A stretch of 64,000 nucleotides of DNA from contig NC_071332.1 of assembly GCF_010183535.1 (NCBI RefSeq), positions 22,382,001 to 22,446,000 of the forward strand. Reading direction: 5' to 3'. Origin of the DNA: Caenorhabditis remanei (lineage: Eukaryota; Nematoda; Chromadorea; Rhabditida; Rhabditidae). Below are positions 51,413 through 61,059 of the stretch, piece after piece; the first letter of the stretch is position 1, and every line of letters begins with the position of its first letter. The notes beneath the pieces were generated by a model that was not told the DNA's origin, did not search any database, and worked only from the letters and a program-made list of their open reading frames with translations. The translations under genes and the position numbers were made by a program.

Positions 51413-54400
51413 TCAAAATCTTCCATTACACATTTCATAGAACTTTTCGTCAACAGAATACACATTGAAGACGTGACTGATTTCAACATCTTCCTGGAAA
51501 CGGCGGGTGGCGCGCTACAAAAATTTAGTAGTTGATTTGAAACAAAATTGATTTACCTGTAGCGCTGGGAGTAAGGATAGTAGGTTGGCCAGGCGCATGG
51601 ATGGGTCCTCAATGTGCCTAACATTTCTGTAGTAATAAAGAATTTCTCTTTGAATTGCTTCTCGAATTCTTCTTGCCACTATGATGCATTCTTCGGACTG
51701 CCCTTCAAGACCTGTAATTATCAAATGCAACCTTCAAGCTAGATTTACGAGACAAACCTGTATCAAACAAGACTAACGAGCACAACGCGAAAAATTCATA
51801 ACTGTCGACATTATCTCTTAGCATAGGGTCTGTCACATTCCGTCGATAATTACTGAACGACGAAGCAAACATTCTGACGGCATCTTCTGAAGACATCAAT
51901 TGACGTCCATCTGGGTCATAATAGAATGTTTCCGGATGGGAGCAATCGATGAAGTCCCCAGAAGCTAGTATGATGACGTCATTCCGATCTGAAACAAAGT
52001 TTGTGTGAGTTTGTTTATCAGCCGCTAAGGGCTTGATTTTATTTGAATTTGTTAGTTGTCAAGTTTAGTCAGAAAAATTTTACAAATCATAATTTAGTGT
52101 ACAAAAATTTTGTTTTTCAATATTCAAGCCACCGCGAAAATAATTTATTTGTTTGTGGTAGACTTACTATGTGTACACGCGAAGTGGCCTCCCTGAAGAA
52201 TAACGAATGGTAGGAAGAAGTTGCGGAATAAAATTTTCTGAAAAAAAACCGCTCTGCAATAAAATAAATCTAGAGCTCACTTTTTGCTCTTTTGGAAGGT
52301 CTGAAAACCCTGGATACGAGTTCAGAATCCAGTCCGCCACTAGGTCGCATTCTTTAGAACTGACTTCATTAGCCTCTTTGTAGGTGACAGCTTTTGGAGT
52401 TCGTTTCTGAAAAAGTGAAATATTGAAACAAGGAAGAAACTATTCAGGTTCAGATTTACGTCAAATGATGATTTCTTGGTACAATTATCCTCGAAAGAAA
52501 TCACACTAGCAAAATTCCGGGCCGGCCCGGCCCGGGTTGAACTTTTGAATTTTTTTCACTAGAATTTTTTTTTCAATAATTTTTTTTCTGAAAATTTTCA
52601 AACTTTTTCTCAAGTATATCAGAAAAATCAGTCTAAAACGCGTTTTGAGACCTCAAAATTCCAAAAATCGCTCCCCGTCGTGCACTTTTTCAGTACATTT
52701 CAATGGACATTCTCCTGTACGTGAAATGCACTCATAATTGTTAATTTTTAGATTTTTAACTTGAAAATTTTTGAAAATATTGCATTCACATGCACAACGA
52801 GGAGAATTTCTATAGAAATGGACTGAAAAAGTGCACGACTAGCATCGATTTTTGACATTTTGAGGGCTCATTTCTCGTTTTAGACGCATTTTCAGACAGG
52901 AAACCGAAACAAATTTATCTTTTTCCTGGCTTTCTGAATCGATTCATATCAAAAATCCTAAGTTTGGGAGTATTTGTGTCCCCATTTAAAATTTTTTCCG
53001 AAAAAAAAAATTGAAAGTTTTTAGTACTGAAAATCCGGGCCGGAGAAATTATGATTTCGGCCCGACCCGGCAGGCCCGTTGCAACTCTAAAAGAAATAAG
53101 GAAAAAAAGCAAAAAGGGAAAAAGGGAACGAGGAATCGAACTTTGGTGAAAATTCTCCAAAAATGACGTCTCATTTCATGCAGAGTGTTTGAGAATTTAC
53201 AAAGAGGAGACAGAAGGGAAAAGAAGGAGAGGTAGAGAATGTGGTAAAGAAACTGAAAATGGACAAATTTGGACTAAAACTGGGTTTTTGGGTTATTAAG
53301 GAAGATCTCTCGATATCTATGGTTCGTTTTTCATGATAGAATTTTGGACTCAAAAGGTGTCCTTGTTAAAGTCATCATTTTTCTAAATAATCTTGTTTAT
53401 AGATCTATTTACGAGGTAGCTATTGTCGAAATAAAAAAAGTGATACCCGGTGTTTGCGGACATAGTGGAAAAATTATTAAAATTAGCATTAAGTCCGCAA
53501 ACACCGGGTATCACTTTTTTTATTTCGACAACAAAAACAACAAAAAAAAGTTTTTATAGGCCTATTACAAACAATGTTCCAAGTTTTCTCCTGTTACCAA
53601 CCTGAAACACACTGGTCCCTGACTCCTGGTGTACGACTCTCCTGACACTTTCCAGTTTAGCATAGTTTGCACTGAGGGTACTTAAAATTGGCATTCCTCC
53701 TTCCTCGACACTTTCCAGAGTCGTACTTTGACTGGAGCTAAAGCCCATTCCAATCGGCACTGAGGTACTAGGCGATTCGACATCTGAACCACGTTTGCCA
53801 TACGCATCTCGGTATTTTTGAACAGCTGAAAATTCAAACTTGTCTTTGGTGGTTGACTAATAACAAAACCTATAGCAACGTTTTTTCCAGCTTACTACTA
53901 CGGAAGCTTATGGAAAAAAAACCTATGAAAATTCAACAGAAAACAATCATTAAATTTGGTGTAAAAATCTCCAAAACAAGGACCCCTCGTTGAATTTTTT
54001 GTTTGAAATCAGTTTTAACTACAAAAATTCTGATCCCAATTAATTTCTAATTTAATTTCTATGTTTTTCAAGGGAAAACCTTACCTTCCCTCTTCATACC
54101 AACTTGTATGCACTTAGTGAATCGGCAAGCTCTGCACATGCACCGGATAGCTGAAAATTGAGTTTTTATTGGAACGGAATGACGAAGAACACTCACTAGA
54201 CAGAATATCGCAGTGACCATTTCCTCTGCATCTGTAGAGTTTGTTTAGAGCAACGGATCTACGAAAGAAGGCGGCACAGGCACTGAAAACAGATAGTTTA
54301 AAAAGAAAAAAGTTTAAGAATTTGTGAAATAAATTACACTTACCGACATGCTTCAGCTCCAAAATGAATACCATTTCCTACTTCTCCACATATACTGCAC

Positions 54401-54583
54401 GGTGGCTTATCACCTTTGGAATTCATTGGCTTGTTAGAACTCAGTAGGTTAGGCGATGAGGCGTCTGATCCGGTGTATCTGAAAAAAGTAAAACTCAAAA
54501 ATATTTATTTGGTGGGTGAGCGCATACCCGTCTCTAAGAGGCATACCATTCCCGACGTCGGCGTTGTTCAATTGAAAATTCAT
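51413..54583 (-). CDS. Nuclear hormone receptor
   Basis: Ligand-type nuclear receptor of the expanded nematode group. The first exon is MNFQLNNADVGNGMPLRDG (ATG at 54583). The DNA-binding domain is split over three exons: CSICGEVGNGIHFGAEAC, then ACAAFFRRSVALNKLYRC and GNGHCDIL, then IRCMCRACRFTKCIQVGM. This gives two C4 zinc fingers, with CRACAAFF in the P-box position. A Ser-rich hinge (SSSQSTTLESVEEGG) follows. The ligand-binding domain comes from about 52410 down: ECDLVADWILNSYPGF, FRNFFLPFVILQGGHFA and EFFALCSLVLFDTGL, ending SHVFNVYSVDEKFYEMC. The hinge/LBD intron carries two palindromes. I cannot give the nhr number. Confidence 0.92.
52505..53090. mobile_element. Palindromic repeat with GC-rich ends in the receptor intron
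   Basis: The ends are CCGGGCCGGCCCGG (about 52517) and CGGCCCGACCCGGCAGGCCC (about 53058). The interior arms are inverted copies; for example CGTGCACTTTTTCAGT at 52679 pairs with ACTGAAAAAGTGCACG at 52823, and CTAAAACGCGTTTTGAG pairs with TCGTTTTAGACGCATTTT. There is no coding capacity. Confidence 0.7.
53423..53531. repeat. Perfect 39-bp hairpin in the receptor intron
   Basis: Arms 53423-53461 and 53493-53531 are exact inverted copies around a 31-base loop. The conserved part includes GTGATACCCGGTGTTTGCGG. Perfect pairing implies a recent insertion or selection on the stem. It could be a short MITE or a small-RNA precursor. Confidence 0.85.
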
Positions 54584-55951
54584 CTGAAACTGAAAAAATG
54601 AATTTTGAATTAAAGGAAGATATTTCAAGAAATTTTCAAAACGAAGAGTTCTGAGAACGAAAAAATACATTTTTACAAAAACTTACTACATAGTGATTAT
54701 GCAACAACTGAATATGGTGTACCTATCCGAGAAAAAATACGGTACTTAAAGATGTTTTCACTTTTATATATCATGAACCTCAAAAGAAACACTAATAGGT
54801 TGCATAAAAAAAAGTGTGCATAGATGGCTTGCGAGAAGGCTTTCCAGGAGTAAATCTTTTGGTCAGATATACATAAAGTTTGTTTACAGAAAGAATCGCA
54901 ATGAAAATTCAAATTAAAAAAAAAACTGCCTTCCAAAACAATTTCGAACATCCAAAACCCCTCAACTAAAAAATCGATGGCACGGAAACGGAGACATACA
55001 TTTCTGCCTTCTCCAACTTCCCGCTACCCCCTCTTTTCCCCCGACACAATGTTACAATGATGGGAGATCATTGGAATTGGAAAGGTGTAGACATAAAGAC
55101 AAACGTCGACCAGGTAGGGAGATAACATCGAGAGGGAGAGTGAAGAGAAACAGAATGATGACAAATAGATAGTACATGAACTGGTTTTTTGGTCAAGTTA
55201 AGATACGTGGACCAATGAAACAGTGGTCTTATTTTAGGTCAGAGAACTGATGAAGGTGTCTATTTTTTAAGGAAACCTTATTTAGGGAAAAGCTTCATCC
55301 AATATTAATCATGTTGAATCTTCCAGTTCAAATCTCTTTTAAAGCAAAACGCAGTGTTTACGCACAGTTAGCTTTTTTTTATTTCTTGCAACCTACACTT
55401 TCCCGTTTTTAGAAATAGTTTTTGCAATTGCGACAATTGGTAAAACAATATCGAATTTTTGTTTATTATTCATCGAAAAATTAATGAGAAACTACCAGTA
55501 GATTAGCTTGTAAATGCAAATTTTTAGAAATGAAGTAGCATTTGAAGCGATACTTGTAAAAATGAACAAGCCGCTGGCCACCGCTTGCTTCTCGTAGAAA
55601 CCCCACTTTGAGCATATGCAAATCTAATTTATTCAAGCAATCACTTCTAAAATTAAAGCATATATAGTTTTCAGACCATCGTGCTGTTATTACTATTGCA
55701 AAAATAGGTAAATCGTTTTCATACATAGTTTGTAAATGTAGACTTAATAAAACGGACATATATGTTTTTTAACTTCACATCTTCAATTAAATAGTTTTTA
55801 ATCGTCCCACACAAAAAAAACACACAAACAATTATTTTTATTGTCATTATTATTAAGAACAACGGAAATAGATCCTAGTCACCTGACCTGCATTGCAACC
55901 CTTTTAGATCAAAATTAACGTTTTGAAAGTTCCAGGTGCACACTCAGAAAA
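54584..55951. promoter_or_regulatory. Receptor upstream region, 1.4 kb
   Basis: Lies between the nuclear receptor start and the 3' end of the 7TM gene. No gene recognised; ORFs on the minus strand have no family features. Confidence 0.45.
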
Positions 55952-57238
55952 TCACTTTATATACACATTATCAAATTTGAATTTTCCTCGTTGTTCGGAA
56001 ATTTTCGCTGTTTTTCGACATCTCAGTATTTCAAGAAATTCGTTTCGAAACTTTGGAATACATATCATACTGACGAGGGGGACCATGAAAATACACGAAA
56101 ATGAGAACATGTAGCCATAGGAGCAGAAGTAGTTAATTGGGTGGGTGCCTGAACAAATTATATGCAAATCCGGCTATTTGAATGTCGATCACTGACCTGC
56201 CAACAACACTGTCCACTGTCTCACTGTCAATGGAAAAGATAGTAATAATTCTGTAGTACTTTGTAATAGCAGGACAAAAGAGTATTTTATACAAAGATGC
56301 TGATGTGATCTACGTTCTGTAAAAAATTAAAAAATTGTTTTTGGCAATGCATAGCCTCCACATAAATTCAAATTCACAAAGAACAAATAATAAACTTACT
56401 TTTAAAAACGAATTTCTCAAATATCTGCACCATTCCTAATGTAAAATTAGAGAGAACTGCAAACAATAATAGTGTATTGTTGAAAGACATGGAAATCAGA
56501 AAAACATCTGGAGAAGCAATCCATTGTGCGCATATGTCATTGATGGTTATATCACCAACGGCCAGGTGAGCAAGTGTGAAGAAGAGCTGAAGATTAAAGA
56601 AAAATAATTATAATAATTTTCTTTTTTTTAAATATACATACCTCTAGAAATGTGATGACCACTTGAATAGCGACCATATTGAACACTTTCAATCGTTTTT
56701 CTAAAAAAACTAGACAAATATGATCAATCGCTATTGGCACAGTTATAAGACCAGCAGACTGGAAACATCCTAGCACGAAATGCCGCAGTAAGGAACAATG
56801 AAGGATAGACGGATACTCTGGAGTCTTGCCAAAAAGGAGAAACATGGTTTGCCATGTGGATAGTAGGTAGAATGGCCAGTATAGTACTTGCGCGGAGAAC
56901 GTTGCAAAAGTGATTGAGTTCTGGAAAAACGAACATAAATTCTGAAATTTTTTTATTTCAGAAAAACTTGAATATTCTGGATTCCTCTCTAAACTCACCG
57001 CATATTCCAACAACAATTTTTTCCTTCTCCATAGAAATATGCACAGCGCCATACTAGCCACCAAGGATATTGTATCCACCAACCACTCGGATAGTAATCT
57101 ATGTGAATGCTCAATAGCTGTATAGGTGGGTTCAAAGACTTCGTCCCACCCGGTTTTATCAATTGAGCGGGACTTTTGTATTTTGGCATCTGTTGATTTG
57201 TACACATAGGGAAACAGATCGTAAAGAGAACTGTTCAT
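55952..57238 (-). CDS. 7TM receptor, nematode-specific, class not assigned
   Basis: Candidate chemosensory GPCR. Five exons: about 57000-57238, 56641-56922, 56404-56586, 56199-56319 and 55952-56147. The start MNSSLYDLFPYVYKS gives a roughly 60-residue polar N-terminus. Seven hydrophobic segments follow, including TISLVASMALCIFLW (1), LGCFQSAGLITVPIAIDH (3), SMSFNNTLLLFAVLSN (5) and YMFSFSCIFMVPLVSMI (7). After helix 7 comes CIPKFRNEFLEILRCRK, a basic cytoplasmic tail. TTTTCAG lies 9 bases before the ATG, so it may be trans-spliced or have a further 5' exon. I could not place it in a named sr class. Confidence 0.75.
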
Positions 57239-57780
57239 TTTATGTTCTGAAAACTTGGAGTTAAACTGGGTTTAAACGTATGTAATTGAAGAAACATTTT
57301 GATGTCACAGTAAGCTGAAATCTGAGCGACACTAAAGAAAAACAGTTCAAATGCCCAAAAATAAAAAAGATACACTTTAAAAAAACTAAAAACATCTGCT
57401 GCAATAGATAACACCACAAACCATAGATAGAACATGCTAAACATCAAAAATGTAGACAGAACAGTAAAAGAACGGATAATCCGAAAATGGTGGTTGGTTT
57501 GGGGCGCCCACGCAATTCGATAATGAAACTAGATGAAAATATGTTATGTGAGAATCGATCTTTTGATTCGGCAAATCCTTTTTTGTAGAAAGTTTGGTTT
57601 TTGTTGCATATCATTTTAAATATGTGTTATTATATGTAGGACAAATATGAAAACTTTAAAAATTGTTTTTTTTAATATGGATTTTTAAAGATTTATATTG
57701 TTTGAATCCGACAGATGAACGACCACGCCAGTTAAAAATTGAAAAATACTATATTGTTTTGAATGTGTCTTGGCACCAAA
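57239..57780 (-). other. Interval holding a possible receptor remnant
   Basis: On the minus strand from about 57530 to 57260 an open frame encodes hydrophobic segments (IIRSFTVLSTFLMFSMFYLW, then VYLFYFWAFELFFFS) before the receptor start. It has no clear start codon, and another frame is also open, so it may be a decayed receptor exon. Otherwise it is promoter sequence. Confidence 0.3.
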
Positions 57781-60362
57781 TCAATTCTCTCGATATTTTT
57801 TCTTATTTTTCCGTTCGTTTCTTAATAGTTGGTCCGTGGGAACCATGTACTCGTCATTGTTCTCTTGGAATCGCATTGTAGGTTGATTGCCTGGAAAATG
57901 GAATTTCAAAATATCAATGTGGTCAGTGATAAACCTTTTTAAAATTTTATAAGAAGTATAAAGTTGTGAAAAATAAAACTCACCTAAGTATTGTGCCATA
58001 TACGGTATTTGACACTGACAATCATCTGTCGTGTCATTTATAGGTGTCATTCCATGTGGACATTTGAAGAAGGCCTGGAGATCCTCTCCTGCACGATTAC
58101 TGATCTCACACCCTTCCTGATAGCACCGATCACAGCCAACTTGTTTTCTAGAAATAGAATCGGGGTTTTCTTAAAACATTCTGAAGGTTATACCTGCAGG
58201 GATCGCAATGAACCTTGATCTTCATTCCATTATCTTTTGTCCGTTTACATCTCGGACAAGTGTCAAAATCGACGGAAAAATGATCAATTTTGTGAATAGC
58301 TAGAAAAACTTGCACAGTCTGAAAAATTTTTTATTTAAAAAATGCCTCAAACCGATATTCAACCTTATCATACGTGGCTCTCAACTTTGCGGTAATGATA
58401 TCCGAATAGATATGTTCCGTAATCATATGTCGATGTCTCTGTAGTGCGTTAAGAGATAACCTTGATACAGAGGGAAGCAGAGCAGCATGAGTTTGAGTAT
58501 CAAAGTTGTGTTTTAGTGCCCAATTTAGCCAACATAACGCGACAATAGGTTGACGTTGATGAACCTAAAAGTGTCTGATTGTATTTGGAAGCAATTCGGT
58601 GCACTCACATTTTCAATCAGATACTTCATACACCGCAATTCTAGTCCTTTGGCCTGAAACCGTTGGGATAGCCTCATACAAGTTTCGAGAGTTTCGTCTG
58701 GAAAAGACAGTGACTTTATGCTTTCTGTGGCTTTTATCCTGGAACCTTTCAAGTCGGAAAAACTACACTAGTTTCCTATTGTAGTGTTTCAGACTTAAAA
58801 GGTTTTATAGGGGAATTGGAGCAAAACAGAAAAGGCTAGTCCACAAAAAGACAAAGTTGGTATACCGGTTATATGCCAAAACAGAAAAACTTGACTTACC
58901 TGATATATCTTTGAGTGCTGGGCAAGGTATGCAGGATTCGACAAACCACCTGAATTGAGTAGACGGAGAGGGGTCGGAGAGGTTCGATACGTTGACCTGA
59001 AAAACAATAAGGTCTTAGACTTACATAGCGAGAAGTTCGACTAGTCTCACATGGTAATCTTTATTAGACTCCTTGCTCCCGTTTAACAGATCTTTGAACC
59101 ATACGGAAGCATGGCAAAGTTGGTGACGACAAAGCATAAATCGAGTAGACTAAAAAAGTTTTTAACGGCACAACTTGTAGCTTGTCTTTTTTACTCACAT
59201 TTACCACCACATCAGCTCGACAACCTTCCAAATGACACTGAGAATTTAAATAATCCAATTGACTAATTACAGTAACAGGTTTCTTTTGTGGAGATTTTGA
59301 TTTACTCTTGAACTTTCTTTCATCGTTTGATTCCCTTTTCATTTTTCTTGGAGAATGAGATCTGGCTCTCATCAGGGGTCCTGGTATGGGTGCTTCGAAA
59401 CTTGGTAAGACCGGTGATGGTTTCTGTTGGTAGAAAACGTCATCGATTTCCCGGGGTTCAGTATTCCAACTATGGATTCCAAAGGATTCCTGAATCTATG
59501 CCAACTTTTAATATACTACAGCGAAAAAGTAGGTGTCTGTAGTTTATAACCCCCAAAAAAAGATGTAAACTCACATTTGACCGACTACTGCTATGTTTTG
59601 TTTGGTGTGTGTGATTGTTTGGTGTCGGGGACGGTGGTAGTGGGAGGTAGCAGACAGGTGCATACGGGGCATATGGATTGAAGTTTTGGCGAGAGGACTG
59701 AAAAAATGAACAATACGAATTTTGAAAGATCAGATGTTATATACATACAGAACCGCTCAAAAGGTTATCAACTTTGGCTGTTTTTAGTGGAAACTGACAA
59801 AGTTTGATAGTGTATTTCGGTGAGACCTTTATTCGATAAACTCACGTTTGCATAGACTGAACAGAGCAAAAATTTCATACCATTTTTATTCAATAAACTC
59901 ACGTTTGTATGGACTGCACAGAGCAAAAATTTCACACCATTTTTTTGTAGGGACACTACTTTCAAAGTTACAGGCAATCGAAAACATATTTCCCTGAAAC
60001 CGACTTAATTCAGTGCATATCAATTTTGGAGTTTTTCACTTTCGCAACCTGTAACTTTCAAGTCAGAATATCTACAGGAAAAAGGTCAACTACAGAAATT
60101 ATGTGCTATTTTTGCTCTGTTCAGCTCAAACAAAATTGAATTTATCGAACAATCAGGTGTCACCGAAATACACTATCAAACTAAGTCATTTTTCACTGAA
60201 AACAGCCAAAGTTGATAACTTTTTGAGCGGTACTGTAAATGATTTCGAAACAAAATCGCAAAAAAATTCTTGACTTACTTGTTTATTATCCGGCGGATGA
60301 GAATTCTTCTTTTGTGGAGACTTCGATCGGTGCTCAACCAATTTTTTCAAAAAACTTGCCAT
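57781..60362 (-). CDS. BTB/POZ-domain protein with Cys-rich C-terminus
   Basis: Probably an intracellular adaptor, perhaps for a Cul3 ubiquitin ligase or transcription (inference from BTB). The first exon is MASFLKKLVEHRSKSPQKK (ATG at 60362). A Pro-rich region (NPYAPYAPVCYLPLPPSP, exon 59575-59700) and a basic Ser/Lys region (SHSPRKMKRESNDERKF) follow. The BTB domain starts around CHLEGCRADVVVN and STRFMLCRHQLCHASVWF. A BACK-like helical part follows (CMRLSQRFQAKGLELRC, then IVALCWLNWALKHNF). The C-terminal Cys/His cluster (CPRCKRTKDNGMKIKVHC, DPC, GCDRCYQEGC) looks zinc-binding. It ends NERKNKKKYREN. Intron 1 contains a MITE. I know no symbol. Confidence 0.75.
59746..60237. mobile_element. 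TA-flanked MITE in the BTB gene intron
   Basis: Terminal inverted repeats (CAGAACCGCTCAAAAGG on the left; CTTTTTGAGCGGTACTG on the right) lie between TA dinucleotides, as in Tc1/mariner-type elements. The arms continue as inverted copies (ATCAACTTTGGCTGTTTT against AAAACAGCCAAAGTTGAT). Inside the left arm a unit of about 60 bases containing AACTCACGTTTG and CAGAGCAAAAATTTCA is tandemly duplicated (59828-59945). Confidence 0.85.
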
Positions 60363-61059
60363 TCTTCTCCACTACTAACTCCCGCAAAAAACAAAGCAAG
60401 AAGAAACGTAACGAAAAAAACTGGGGCCGTCTCTTGTCACAAATCTATCACCAGAACCACTTGTCACCACTTCTCAAGATTTGGGATGGGAGGAAAACTG
60501 AGTGAATTTAAGGGCGCATGGCAGTTTTGACGACAGCTGTGGTTGTAGGGGAAATGGAGGGAGGATGAAATAAAAATGAAGAAGAGAAAAGAAAAGGAAA
60601 AGAAAAGATGAGATAATAAATATAAAGCCGAAGGAATGGAAGAAATGGAAGAGTTTCTTATCAGATGGAGCACATTCTGGGTTTGGATTTTTTGAAATCG
60701 AGAAACCTGGCTCAAAAGAGGAGTGGATCTGGCTCATTCAGGAAACATACATAGGCGTAAGGTCGCGGAAACGCATTCCATCGCACAACGGCAGGTACAT
60801 TGCCAAAAAATACGTGTGCTAAGGATTTTAACGTTTATTTGTCGCATCTTTGGTACAAACCGCGACGCACGTGGCGAAAAAAATCAATTATGTATGTTGC
60901 GGACTCTACCCCTCACACTGCTGTGCAATTATATTTTACAATACTTTTCTTAAATACTATAATAGTTTTTTAAAGAAATTGATTATCTATTCCTTTTCGT
61001 TTCATCATTCTCATAAATAATACACGACTCCGTTGTGAAGTGAAAAGCGTCAAAACTCC
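60363..61059. promoter_or_regulatory. Divergent intergenic region
   Basis: About 700 bases between the minus-strand BTB gene and the plus-strand channel gene. GA-rich around 60550-60660. Short ORFs on both strands look like chance. Confidence 0.5.
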
